A DNA stretch of 64,000 nucleotides, taken from NCBI RefSeq assembly GCF_023093535.1, contig NZ_CP095757.1, positions 3,100,001-3,164,000 on the forward strand, in the 5' to 3' direction. Position 1 is the stretch's first letter, and every line of letters starts with the position of its first letter. A program made the translations under genes and the position numbers. The DNA is from Halovivax limisalsi (GTDB lineage Archaea; Halobacteriota; Halobacteria; Halobacteriales; Natrialbaceae). Below the pieces are notes generated by a model, which had not been told where the DNA came from, did not search any database, and saw nothing but the letters and a program-made list of their open reading frames with translations. Below, piece after piece: positions 36,138-44,841 of this stretch.

Positions 36138-36701
36138 TCAGTCGACGATGTCCTCGAACTCTGGAAGGACGTCCTCGTCGTCGGTGTCGCCCTCGGTCGT
36201 GTCGACGGCGAGTTCGTCCACGGCGGATTCCAGGGCCGGGTCGCCGGCCGAATCGGAATCGTCGACCGATTCGCCGTCACCCGTCGGATCCGACTCGTCG
36301 ACCGTCGTGTCCTCGTCGGCGGTCGCCTCGTCGGACGACGATTCCGCCTCGGCCGCCGCGTCCTCGTCGGGTAACGTCTCGATCTCGATCACCTCGAGCG
36401 GAATGTTCTCCAGGCGCTGGCCGATCTCCTTGCGTGCGATTCGCGAGGCGTGTTCTTCTCGCTCGACGTTGAACACGGTCATCTCGAGTTCGAGGGCGAC
36501 GAGTGCCTCGTCGGCCGCGATGAACGCAGGTGGGAGCTCCTCGCCGGCGGGCGAGGTTCGCTCGCCCATGTTGATCTCGACGTAGTTGAGGTCAGGGTTC
36601 AGCATCTCGCCCGTCTTCGAGATCGCGATCCGGATCGCCTCGTCCGGCGTACTCACGTCGAACACCGGCACGGCAGCCTCGACGACAACCCTGCAGTTCA
36701 T
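36138..36701 (-). CDS. DUF555 family protein with long acidic tail
   Basis: 187 residues from ATG at 36701. The first ~115 residues are the conserved archaeal DUF555 domain (MNCRVVVEAAVPVFDVST, DEAIRIAISKTGEMLNP, YVEINMGERTSPAGEELPPA, RKEIGQRLENIPLEVIEIE). The last ~70 residues are almost only Asp, Glu, Ser, Thr and Gly, a strongly acidic disordered tail; DUF555 itself is usually near 115 residues. Function unknown. Confidence 0.88.
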   Translation of the reverse strand: MNCRVVVEAAVPVFDVSTPDEAIRIAISKTGEMLNPDLNYVEINMGERTSPAGEELPPAFIAADEALVALELEMTVFNVEREEHASRIARKEIGQRLENIPLEVIEIETLPDEDAAAEAESSSDEATADEDTTVDESDPTGDGESVDDSDSAGDPALESAVDELAVDTTEGDTDDEDVLPEFEDIVD

Positions 36702-36849
36702 ACGGCGGTATTGGGCCGCATGCAGTATGAAGGTTCGCCTGGTTGTCGACTCGGCCCGGAAATCGCCGGCCGGACGGGGATCGACCGACGTCCGCCGGTG
36801 TTCGGCGGGTTCGAAAGGCCAAAGCCCCTCCGTCCGCTCCCGTCGACGC

Positions 36850-37752
36850 ATGGAAACCGGCGAGATCCCGTCCGACGAGCTGGCCGGTGGGTTCTCCCCG
36901 TATCTCACGATCGAGAGCGGCCAGACCTACCGCTGGACGCGCAGCGACGGCGAGCTCTATAGCGGGCGGCGCGCACCGGACGCCTGGTACGAACTCGCCA
37001 TCGACGGCGAGGTCGTCCGTGTCCGGTCGATCGAGACGGGTCTCGAGTGGCGCTCGACGACCGACGCGGCGCCCATCCTCCGGCGCAGGCTCCGCCTCGA
37101 CGACGATCTCGACCGGATCGTCGACGCCGCGCCGGACGACCCGCTCGTCGAACGTGCCTTCGACGCCCACCGCGGGCTGCGTCTCGTCGCGGACCCGGCG
37201 TTCGACACGCTGATCTCGTTCATCTGTTCGGCCCAGATGCGCGTCGAACGCATCAACTCGATGGTCGACGCCCTAGCCCGCGAGTACGGCACCGAGATCG
37301 CATTCGACGGCCGGATCTACCACGACTTCCCGACCCCGGCCCAGCTCGCCCGGGCGACCGAGACCGAGTTGCGGGATCTCGGCCTCGGCTATCGCGCGCC
37401 GTACGTCGTCGAGACGGCCCGGATGGTCGCCGACGGCGAAGCGCATCCGGCCGAGGCTCGCGAGATGCCCTACGAGGACGCGCGGGAGTACCTCACCCGA
37501 TTCGTCGGCGTCGGCGAGAAGGTCGCAGACTGCGCGTTGCTCTTCTCGCTCGGCTTCGACGAGGCGGTCCCGCTCGACACCTGGATTCGCAAGGCGATCG
37601 CGTCCCGGTATCCCGAGTGCGACCGCGGCTCTTACGCCGCCACGTCGCGGGCCATCCGGGACCGCTTCGGGGGCGAGTACGCGGGTTACGTCCAGACGTA
37701 CGTCTTCCACCACCTCCGGACCGGCGCCGAGCCGGTCGAGCCGCCGACGTGA
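36850..37752 (+). CDS. ogg: 8-oxoguanine DNA glycosylase (OGG1 type)
   Basis: 300 residues. Bifunctional glycosylase/AP-lyase removing 8-oxoguanine from DNA. N-terminal OGG_N-like domain (YLTIESGQTYRW, WYELAIDGEVVRVR), then the HhH-GPD module: FICSAQMRVERINSMVDALA, and FVGVGEKVADCALLFSLGF followed by AVPLDTWIRK. The Lys in GVGEKVADC aligns with the catalytic lysine of human OGG1 (GVGTKVADC), and the Asp in PLDTW with its catalytic aspartate (PVDVH). ATG at 36850 fits the family; earlier starts overlap the divergent DUF555 gene. Confidence 0.92.
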   Translation: METGEIPSDELAGGFSPYLTIESGQTYRWTRSDGELYSGRRAPDAWYELAIDGEVVRVRSIETGLEWRSTTDAAPILRRRLRLDDDLDRIVDAAPDDPLVERAFDAHRGLRLVADPAFDTLISFICSAQMRVERINSMVDALAREYGTEIAFDGRIYHDFPTPAQLARATETELRDLGLGYRAPYVVETARMVADGEAHPAEAREMPYEDAREYLTRFVGVGEKVADCALLFSLGFDEAVPLDTWIRKAIASRYPECDRGSYAATSRAIRDRFGGEYAGYVQTYVFHHLRTGAEPVEPPT

Positions 37753-37786
37753 CCGCGACGCTGTGGACGACGTAGGCGAGTCGCGG

Positions 37787-38794
37787 TCAGCGGAAGTCCG
37801 CGAGCGACGTCTGGTCGCGTTTCAACGGCCGGGCGGTGTAGCCGTACTCCGTCGCCAGGACGTCCGCGAACGCCTCGTCGAAGCCGTGATGCGTGTGGAC
37901 GACGTCGGGATCGATCGTCCGGACCGTCTCGATCAGTTCGTCGAAGTCGCAGTGATCCGTCAGCGCGAAGGTGACGTCGTAGTCGCCCCGATACAGGAAC
38001 GAATCCTCGACCGCCCAACCGGAGAAGCCGGCCTTCAGCGCGCCCGTCTCCGCGGCGATCGCGTCGATCCACTCGCGTCGCGACTGGTTCGACGGCACGA
38101 CGACGATCTCGTCGGAGAGATCGTCCGGGTCCAAGTCGGACAGCGAGCGGCCGTCCAACGGCTCGCCCGCGAACGAGACGTCCGTCGTGGCCTCGATCGC
38201 CGCGTTCACCTCGGCGATCGTCCGCGAGACGAGCACCCGTCGATCGGTGGCCGACGCGACCAGACGCTGCAATTTCTGGGCCCGCCCCAGCGAGTAGCCG
38301 AACAGAAACAGCGGGCGATCGTCGTGCTCGCGGATCCACTCGCGGATGGCCGCTTCCAGTTCGTCCTGCGGCGGAAACCGATACCGCGGGTGGCCGTAGG
38401 TGGTCTCCATCACGAGGACGTCGGCTTCGACGGCGTCGGGGTCGAAGCCGTCCAGGTAGGCGCGATCGCGCGTCGAGAAGTCGCCCGTGTAGCAGTATCG
38501 GGTGCCGTCCGCACCCTCGATGATCGCCGCGCTCGACCCGACGACGTGGCCCGCCGGGAGCAGCTCGATGCCGGGCGCCGACTCGACGAACGCAAACTCG
38601 ACGCCCGTCCGGGCCGTCGCGATGGCCGCCGTCTCGGCCGAGCAGACGACGACGTCGGGGCTCGACCCGAAGGTGTGATCGGCGTGGGCGTGACTCACGA
38701 GGTTGACGTCGCCAGTCGCCGAACGCGCGTCGGCGACGACGTGGCGGTCGAGGTCGAAGTGGATGCCGTCCCGGTGCGTGACGCGACGTGACAC
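37787..38794 (-). CDS. MBL-fold nuclease/mRNA 3'-end processing factor-like
   Basis: 335 residues. Metallo-beta-lactamase fold with SHAHADHTFG (HxHxDH motif), LLPAGHVVGSSAAII, YTGDFSTRD, METTYGHPRY and LTDHCDFDEL, the set used by beta-CASP and related RNA/DNA nucleases. PLFLFGYSLGRAQKLQRL fits the beta-CASP-like insert. Annotated relatives are called mRNA 3'-end processing factors or exonucleases; the substrate here is not proven. Confidence 0.88.
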   Translation of the reverse strand: MSRRVTHRDGIHFDLDRHVVADARSATGDVNLVSHAHADHTFGSSPDVVVCSAETAAIATARTGVEFAFVESAPGIELLPAGHVVGSSAAIIEGADGTRYCYTGDFSTRDRAYLDGFDPDAVEADVLVMETTYGHPRYRFPPQDELEAAIREWIREHDDRPLFLFGYSLGRAQKLQRLVASATDRRVLVSRTIAEVNAAIEATTDVSFAGEPLDGRSLSDLDPDDLSDEIVVVPSNQSRREWIDAIAAETGALKAGFSGWAVEDSFLYRGDYDVTFALTDHCDFDELIETVRTIDPDVVHTHHGFDEAFADVLATEYGYTARPLKRDQTSLADFR

Positions 38795-38957
38795 TGACCG
38801 GGGTAGGCGCTCGAAGGTTGTCCGCCTGTCGGTATCGACGCCAGTCTACGGTTTGGGGCCGGTCACACGCGGCGGTCGCTGCGACGGCGCCGAGGTGACG
38901 GCGACCGCATCACCGCGCCGACGTGGATTTTTTGTCGCCGGGGACGAAGGTCCGGGC

Positions 38958-39236
38958 ATGAGCGATCGAACTCGCGCGCACGTGTTCGTCTCCGGCACCG
39001 TTCAGGGCGTCTACTACCGGGCGAACACCCGGGATACCGCCCGCGAGGCCGGCGTCGACGGCTGGGTGAAGAACCTCGACGACGGCCGCGTCGAAGCCGT
39101 CTTCGAGGGACCCGAATCGGCCGTCGAGGAAGTGATCGAGTGGTGTCACGAAGGCAGCCCGGCTGCCGAGGTCGAGGACGTCGACGTCGAGGACGAAGAA
39201 CCGCGGGGCGAGACCGGGTTCGAGATCCGGTACTGA
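38958..39236 (+). CDS. acyP: Acylphosphatase
   Basis: 92 residues, standard length. Hydrolyses acyl phosphates. Catalytic Arg in GTVQGVYYRANTRD and catalytic Asn in DGWVKNLDDGRVEAVFEG are both present; acidic C-terminus as expected in halophiles. Starts at ATG 38958, divergent from the MBL gene. Confidence 0.95.
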   Translation: MSDRTRAHVFVSGTVQGVYYRANTRDTAREAGVDGWVKNLDDGRVEAVFEGPESAVEEVIEWCHEGSPAAEVEDVDVEDEEPRGETGFEIRY

Positions 39237-39325
39237 GTCACGAGGGCGATCACGCGCCGGTCGCCGGCTCGTGAGCGTCCGAAACGGTCGCACATCGCTC
39301 GGCGACGCGTGAACCACCGGGACGC

Positions 39326-39832
39326 TCAGTTGTCGGTCGCCGACGCCTCGCGATACGCGTCGAGCCAGGGTGGTTCGTCGGTGTGCTCCCAGCTCGCCCA
39401 CTCTGCCTTTTCGCCGGCGTAGTAGGCGCGGTAGGCGGCGACCGGATCGTCCGGATCGCGGTAGGCATCGGGCATCGCCTGGGGTTTCGGGGTCGGCTCC
39501 GTCCCGGGGAACGCGATCGCGTCGGGATCGATGCGGGCGATCACGTCCCAGCTGGCGTGGTGGTCCTCGTGATCGTATCGTTCGCGAAACTCCGCGTCGA
39601 GAGCCCTCGCGTGCTCGCGCAGTTCGAACCAGTTGGCCCGCGACTCGGTCGCCCACCGGGTGACGGGATGGTCCGCGTGGGTGGCGCGGTAGAGGAAGTC
39701 CCGCTCGTAGCCGTTCTCGCGAGCGGCCGTACAGAGGACCTGGGCGGCTTCCAGCAGCATCTTGTTGACGTGCTGGTCGCAGTGATAGCGCGCGGCGAGT
39801 CGCGGGTCCTCGTCCAGCCAGAAGACGTTCAC
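39326..39832 (-). CDS. Conserved protein of the pyrimidine dimer glycosylase-like (T4 endoV-related) group
   Basis: 168 residues starting with GTG at 39832 (VNVFWLDEDPRLAARYHCDQ). The stretch HCDQHVNKMLLEAAQVLCTA, then HPVTRWATESRANWFELREH and DPDDPVAAYRAYYAGEKAEW, is typical of a widespread small family sometimes linked by profile searches to pyrimidine-dimer DNA glycosylases. I am sure of the conserved family, less of the activity. Confidence 0.75.
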   Translation of the reverse strand: MNVFWLDEDPRLAARYHCDQHVNKMLLEAAQVLCTAARENGYERDFLYRATHADHPVTRWATESRANWFELREHARALDAEFRERYDHEDHHASWDVIARIDPDAIAFPGTEPTPKPQAMPDAYRDPDDPVAAYRAYYAGEKAEWASWEHTDEPPWLDAYREASATDN

Positions 39833-39943
39833 GCCGACTAGGTGGACCCGGACGCGCCAAAGCGTTTCGGCGAGTCGGATCGACGGCGTCGTCGGTCGGC
39901 GGTTCCCGCACGTTTTTTCGCCACTCCGGCCGAACCGAGCGGT

Positions 39944-41425
39944 ATGATCACCGGCGAACGCATGGCCGCGGTCGACGCAAACGCCGCGTCGCTGGGCGTC
40001 CCGCGAGCCCAGTTGATGGAATCGAGCGGGAACGCGATCGCCCGCGTCGTCCGCGAGGTTGCGCCCGACGGCGGCGACGTCGAGATCGTCGCCGGCCGGG
40101 GCAACAACGGCGGCGACGGCTTCGTCGCGGCCCGGTTCCTGGCCGGCGACGGTGGTGAGGGCGAGGCGTTCAACGTCGAGACGATCCTGCTGGGCCGGGC
40201 CGAGCGGATCGGCACCGAGATCGCCCGTCACAACTGGGACGCCCTCGTCGCCGGCGACGCCGACGTCCGCGAGGTGACCGACTCGTCGACGGTCTCGCTG
40301 CCGGAGGCGGACGTCATCGTCGACGCAATGTTGGGCACGGGGATCAGCGGAACCCTCCGCGAACCCGCGGCCACGGCGGCCGCGGCGATGGCGAAGTCCG
40401 ACGCGACCGTCGTCTCGGTCGACGTCCCGTCGGGCTTCGACGCCGGCGGTCCGGAGCGGAACGCAAATCCCGTCGGCGCGGACCACGTCGTCACGTTCCA
40501 CGACGAAAAGCCCGGGCTCGATGCGCTCGACGCCGAGGTCCACGTCGCAGACATCGGGATCCCCGCCGCGGCGGAGCGATTCGTCGGCCCCGGCGACCTC
40601 GGGCTCGCCAGGCCCGACGGTCGAACGGGGCGGGCGTACGTCGTCGGCGGCGGGCCCTACACCGGCGCGCCGGCGCTCGCCGCGCAGGCGGCGCTGCGAA
40701 GCGGGATGGAACTGTCCTTCGTCGCCGCACCCGAGGTCGTCGCCGACGCGATCCAGGGCTACGCCGAGGACCTCATCGTCCAGCCCTACGACGGCGGGCG
40801 ACTGACGCCGGCGCAGGTTCCCGACCTCGTCGAGACCGCCGAGCGATACGACGACGTGGTCGTCCTCGGCCCCGGTCTCGGGAGCGCCGAGGAGAGTCTC
40901 CAGGCTTCCCGCGAGTTCCTCGAATCCTACGCCGGGCCCGCCGTCGTCGACGCGGAGGCGCTCCCGGTCGTCCCGGACGTCGACACCGACGCGACGCTGG
41001 TCTGTACGCCGAACCGTCGCGAACTCGCCCGGATGGGCGGTCCCGAGGTCGACGAACTTCGCGCGGGGACCGACCGGACGGCCGAAACGTGCGCCGCGAT
41101 CGAATCGTTCGCCGCCGACCTCGACCACGTCGTCCTCGCGAAGGGCGCCGACGACGTGATCACCGACGGCGAGCGGACGCGAATTTCGAGGGCGGGCGTC
41201 CCCGGCATGGCCGTCGGCGGCACCGGTGACCTCCTCGCCGGCATCACCGCCGGTCTGCTCGAACACGCCGACCCGTTCGAGGCGGCCTGCGCGGCGGCGT
41301 ACGTCAACGGCCGCGCCGGCGAGGTGCTGGCCGGGCGGTGGGGCGACGGAGACGGCCTCGGCATCGCCGCGTCGGACCTCCTCACGGAGATCCCCGGCGT
41401 TCTGTGGGGTGAGCCCGATGAGTGA
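39944..41425 (+). CDS. nnr: Bifunctional NAD(P)H-hydrate epimerase/dehydratase
   Basis: 493 residues. Repairs damaged NADHX/NADPHX. N-terminal YjeF epimerase domain (ESSGNAIARVV, GRGNNGGDGFVAARFLA, VDAMLGTGISG, VDVPSGFDA) and C-terminal ADP-dependent dehydratase of the ribokinase-like fold (GRAYVVGGGPYTGAPALAAQ, VVLGPGLGSAEE, PNRRELARMGG, GTGDLLAGITAGLL). Its last eight bases overlap the moaC start, implying coupled translation. Confidence 0.95.
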   Translation: MITGERMAAVDANAASLGVPRAQLMESSGNAIARVVREVAPDGGDVEIVAGRGNNGGDGFVAARFLAGDGGEGEAFNVETILLGRAERIGTEIARHNWDALVAGDADVREVTDSSTVSLPEADVIVDAMLGTGISGTLREPAATAAAAMAKSDATVVSVDVPSGFDAGGPERNANPVGADHVVTFHDEKPGLDALDAEVHVADIGIPAAAERFVGPGDLGLARPDGRTGRAYVVGGGPYTGAPALAAQAALRSGMELSFVAAPEVVADAIQGYAEDLIVQPYDGGRLTPAQVPDLVETAERYDDVVVLGPGLGSAEESLQASREFLESYAGPAVVDAEALPVVPDVDTDATLVCTPNRRELARMGGPEVDELRAGTDRTAETCAAIESFAADLDHVVLAKGADDVITDGERTRISRAGVPGMAVGGTGDLLAGITAGLLEHADPFEAACAAAYVNGRAGEVLAGRWGDGDGLGIAASDLLTEIPGVLWGEPDE

Positions 41426-41963
41426 GCCCGAGCCGACGAGCGGCGACGGGGCGACCGACGCTGACCCGGACGACTCCCAGACCGGCGAGGCGCTGACCCA
41501 CACGACCGCGGCGGGCGACGTACAGATGGTCGACGTGGGTTCGAAACCGGATACGAAGCGCCGGGCCGTCGCCGCCGGCCGGATACGGGTGCGGCCGGCT
41601 ACCGTCGGGGCGATCCGAGCGGACGAGATCGGCAAGGGAGACGTTCTGGCAACGGCTCGCGTCGGGGCGATCCAGGCCGTCAAGCACACGTGGGAGACGA
41701 TCCCGATGTGCCACCAGCTCCCGATCACGAACGTCGATGTCGCGTTCGACCTCGAAGACGACGCGGTGCGGCTGGAAGTCGCCGTCGAGACGACCGGCAA
41801 GACCGGTTGCGAGATGGAGGCACTCCAGGGCGTCACGACCGGACTCAACGTCGTCTGGGACATGGTCAAAGCCGCCGAGAAGGACGAGGACGGGCAGTAT
41901 CCCGAGACGCAGATCGAGGACGTCCGGGTGGTCGAGAAGCGAAAAGGAGCGATCGACACGTAG
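41418..41963 (+). CDS. moaC: Cyclic pyranopterin monophosphate synthase MoaC
   Basis: 181 residues. Second step of molybdenum cofactor synthesis. After an acidic N-terminal extension of ~30 residues, the MoaC motifs are clear: VDVGSKPDTKRRAVAAGRI, AIQAVKHTWETIPMCHQLPI, VETTGKTGCEMEALQGVTTG and DVRVVEKRKG. ATG at 41418 overlaps the end of nnr by eight bases. Confidence 0.96.
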   Translation: MSEPEPTSGDGATDADPDDSQTGEALTHTTAAGDVQMVDVGSKPDTKRRAVAAGRIRVRPATVGAIRADEIGKGDVLATARVGAIQAVKHTWETIPMCHQLPITNVDVAFDLEDDAVRLEVAVETTGKTGCEMEALQGVTTGLNVVWDMVKAAEKDEDGQYPETQIEDVRVVEKRKGAIDT

Positions 41964-42063
41964 TGCGTTTACAGCCGGCGGTGGCGCGTCTCGGACGGGC
42001 GGCGATTCGTCGGCGACTGCCGCGAACACAAGGTACATCGGTTCTCCCGTGCTACCACGGGTC

Positions 42064-43110
42064 ATGACCGACGTGGACCCGGACGGTACCGTGAGCGACG
42101 ACGATGGGGCGTCGCCGCTCGCGACGGTCGACCTCGACGACGCGATCCACGTCACCGAACCGAGCGAGGCGTTCCAGGCGCTCGGCAACGAGATCCGCAC
42201 CAGCATTCTGGAGACGGTTCGAGACCGGTCCGGGGGAGCGCCACCGGACGCACGGGTCTCCTTCTCGACGCTCTTCGAGGCGTCGTCGGTCGACACCACC
42301 GCCGGCTTCGCCTACCACCTCGACGAACTCGTCGGCCCCTTCCTCGAGAAGACGGACGAGGGCTACGCGCTGACCGCGGCCGGTCGCCGCGTGGCCCGGG
42401 CGATCGAATCCGGCACCTTCACCCGGCGGGTCGATCGAGCCGACATCCCCATCGACGATCCGTGTCCGTTCTGCGCGGGCGACGGACTCGAAGCGATGGT
42501 GACCGACACCGTCGTCACCATCGCCTGTCGCGAGTGTGACCGACCGGTCCTCAAGATGGACTTTCCGCCCGGCGGCTTCGCGGCCCACGGGGAGGACATC
42601 CCGGCCGCCTTCGACCGCCACCACCGCCACCGCATCGATCTCCTCGGCGACGGCGTCTGTCCGGAGTGCAGCGGGCGCGTCGAGCGCGCGGTCGAGGTCG
42701 TCGCTCCCGATCGGCTCGACGACGCGTTCCTCGACGCCGAGGGCGTTCCCGACCCCGTCCAGGCCGCGTTTGCCTGCGAACACTGCGGCTACGACCTCCA
42801 GTGTCCCGTCGCGCACACCCTGCTCTCGCACCCGGCTGTCGTCTCGTTCTTCCACGATCACGACGCCGCCGTCGCGGCGCGCCCGATCTGGAACGTCGGC
42901 CCCGAGTGGTCCGAAACGCCGCTCTCGCACGACCCGATCGCCGTCCGCGTCGCCGTCACCCTCGAAGACGAAACGCTGGAGTGCTACGTCGACGGGGCCG
43001 GCGACGTCGTCGAAACGCGTCGGGTCGACGAATCTCGCGAGGGTATCGAGCACGGGGGCGGTGTGGAAACCGCGCCGCCCGCCGACCGACCGGAGGCCGA
43101 CGCCGCTTGA
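42064..43110 (+). CDS. ArsR-type winged-helix protein with zinc-binding C-terminal region
   Basis: 348 residues. N-terminal winged helix: PSEAFQALGNEIRTSILETV, then AGFAYHLDELVGPFLEKTDE and YALTAAGRRVARAI, the standard ArsR-like layout. The rest carries several C-x-x-C pairs (CPFCAGDG, CRECDRP, CPECSGR, CEHCGYDLQC) suggesting two zinc sites. Common haloarchaeal transcription-regulator design; the ligand and targets are not visible. Monocistronic. Confidence 0.88.
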   Translation: MTDVDPDGTVSDDDGASPLATVDLDDAIHVTEPSEAFQALGNEIRTSILETVRDRSGGAPPDARVSFSTLFEASSVDTTAGFAYHLDELVGPFLEKTDEGYALTAAGRRVARAIESGTFTRRVDRADIPIDDPCPFCAGDGLEAMVTDTVVTIACRECDRPVLKMDFPPGGFAAHGEDIPAAFDRHHRHRIDLLGDGVCPECSGRVERAVEVVAPDRLDDAFLDAEGVPDPVQAAFACEHCGYDLQCPVAHTLLSHPAVVSFFHDHDAAVAARPIWNVGPEWSETPLSHDPIAVRVAVTLEDETLECYVDGAGDVVETRRVDESREGIEHGGGVETAPPADRPEADAA

Positions 43111-43165
43111 CAGGTTTGCGGTTCGGTTCGAGTCCGCCGCGACGGGACTGCAGATTCGATGCGCC

Positions 43166-43942
43166 TCAGGACGCAGCGCCCGGCAGTGACGACGCGATTT
43201 CCTCGCGCGTCCGCCTCGTGATGGTTGGCCCCGGCTCGATCGTCAGGCACTCGTAGGCATCCGGGTCCGGATCCTCGTCTTCCGCGGCGAGCCCGTCGAG
43301 CGCCACCGTCATCGCGTCGTCGATCGTCAGTGCGTCGTCCTCGAGTGAGCGTGTGGTCTCGCCACCGGGGGACGCCGTGCCGTCTTCCAACCGACCTCTG
43401 ATCGCGTCGGCGCCGTCGCCGATGCCGACCGCCTGCCAGCCGTACGGCGTCCCGCTCGGATCGACCTCGTAGAGCTGTCCGTGGCCAGCGGACGGGTCGG
43501 CAGTTCCCGACGGGTCCACGCCGGCGACGAGCAGGGCGGCGCCGAACGGGCGCGTGCCGCCGGTCTGGGTGGACTCCTGGACGTGATCCGCCAGGTCGGT
43601 CGTCACCGAATCGACCGGTGCGGGTTCGCCGTAGCGGAGCCGGTGGCGCTGGGCCTCGAGGCGGGCGCGCTCGACGAGCTGGCGCGCGTCGGCGGCGTGG
43701 CCCGCGGAGGCGATCGCGAGGTGGTCGTCGACCCGGTGGAGCTTCGCGACCGAGTCCGCATCGAGCAACGGCGAGGCGAGCCGCTTCCGGGCGGCCAGCA
43801 CGACGCCGTCGGCCGCCCGCACGCCGACCGCGGGCGAGCCGCGTTCGACGGCCTCGCGAGCGTACTCGACCTGGTAGAGTCGGCCGTCGGGCGAGAAGAT
43901 CGTCTGGCCCCTGTCGTAGGCCTGTCGTCGGTTACCGTCCAT
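43166..43942 (-). CDS. psmA: Proteasome alpha subunit
   Basis: 258 residues. Outer-ring subunit of the 20S proteasome. Starts NRRQAYDRGQTIFSPDGRLY followed by QVEYAREAVERG, the alpha-type gate and H0 helix; then ASPLLDADSVAKLHRVDDHL and ARQLVERARLEAQRHRLRYG. An insert rich in Gly/Ser/Asp lies near residues 150-165 (VDPSGTADPSAGHG) and an acidic C-terminus. Compared with the common haloarchaeal alpha1 it is divergent in places (LAARKRLASPLL), so it may be an alternative alpha subunit. Starts inside the beta gene (11-base overlap). Confidence 0.92.
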   Translation of the reverse strand: MDGNRRQAYDRGQTIFSPDGRLYQVEYAREAVERGSPAVGVRAADGVVLAARKRLASPLLDADSVAKLHRVDDHLAIASAGHAADARQLVERARLEAQRHRLRYGEPAPVDSVTTDLADHVQESTQTGGTRPFGAALLVAGVDPSGTADPSAGHGQLYEVDPSGTPYGWQAVGIGDGADAIRGRLEDGTASPGGETTRSLEDDALTIDDAMTVALDGLAAEDEDPDPDAYECLTIEPGPTITRRTREEIASSLPGAAS

Positions 43943-44657
43943 CTCGAGTCACCCCCTCGTCGGCATCGCCGCCGTCAGCGGATCCGTCCGCGCTCGCAGC
44001 GTCGAGGGCTACCTCGCCGAGCCCGTCGATCCGCCGCTCCGCGAGCCCGTCGGCCGTGATCGCGGTGATCGTCATGCCGTCGCCGCTGGCCACGTCGCGT
44101 TCCGCGGCGCTCTCGAGCGCTCGTGCGGCGAGCAGACGGAGCGACTCGACCGTCGATGACGACTCGAACGCGGCTTCGAGCGCGCCGTAGGCGAGTTGCA
44201 TGCCGCTGCCGCCCGCCGCGACGTCGTCGCGAAGCACGCCGCCCGCACCGTCGACCTCGTAGATCGCCGGCTCCGGGTCGACGCCGCCGAGGACGATGCC
44301 GAGTCCGCGGAACTGCCCGCTCCGGAGCAGGCCCGCGGCGCGTTCGGCCAGCACCCCGGTCGACATCGGCCGGTCGTGATCGAGTTCGTAGATGCGCTGT
44401 TCGGCCCGGAGTTGTGCGACGAAGGACTGCGCGTCGCTCACGCCGCCCGAGAACGCGATGGCCGCGTGCTCGCCGATCGGTTCGACCTTCCGCACCGACT
44501 GGTTGGTCACGAATCGGCCGCCGAGGCTCGCCCGCGCGTCGGCCCCGAGGACCACGCCGTCGGCGCCGGCCAGACCGACGATCGTCGTTCCGGTCGAGAA
44601 TTCCTTCGGCGGGTCTCTCCCCTCCGTCTGACCATCCCCCGCTGGAGTCTGGGACAT
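43932..44657 (-). CDS. psmB: Proteasome beta subunit (catalytic)
   Basis: 241 residues. Inner-ring protease of the 20S proteasome. A 23-residue propeptide ends at Gly23; the mature N-terminus is Thr24 (FSTGTTIVGL). Asp40 and Lys57 fit the catalytic Asp17 and Lys33 positions (one-residue insertion), and the SGDGMTITAITADG block near the C-terminus matches the family. A disordered Asp/Gly tail ends the protein. First gene of the psmB-psmA pair; a 14-bp palindrome at 44694-44707 lies in its promoter. Confidence 0.93.
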   Translation of the reverse strand: MSQTPAGDGQTEGRDPPKEFSTGTTIVGLAGADGVVLGADARASLGGRFVTNQSVRKVEPIGEHAAIAFSGGVSDAQSFVAQLRAEQRIYELDHDRPMSTGVLAERAAGLLRSGQFRGLGIVLGGVDPEPAIYEVDGAGGVLRDDVAAGGSGMQLAYGALEAAFESSSTVESLRLLAARALESAAERDVASGDGMTITAITADGLAERRIDGLGEVALDAASADGSADGGDADEGVTRDGR

Positions 44658-44693
44658 ACACGGACCAGGGGACAGTCGCCATTAATTGTTAGC

Positions 44694-44707
44694 TAAAATA
44701 TATTTTA
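44694..44707 (-). promoter_or_regulatory. Palindromic TATA region of the proteasome operon
   Basis: TAAAATATATTTTA is a perfect 14-bp palindrome, about 37-50 bases upstream of the psmB start. It contains a strong TATA element and could also be a dimeric-regulator site. Confidence 0.5.
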
Positions 44708-44841
44708 CCGGGCCGGTGAACGAATGGGCCGGGTGCCCGCCGACGGGTGAGGGCGTAATCCTTCGACAACCGACGGCGCGGCCCGCGACGACGGCGAGAC
44801 GGGTCAGTGCCACTAAGTAGTTGCTCGCGGAAGGCCGATTC

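Noticed and set aside
39326-41959. Very long open frame on the minus strand opposite nnr and moaC
   Set aside because: It is antisense to two well-supported genes; only its last 168 codons encode a recognisable conserved protein.
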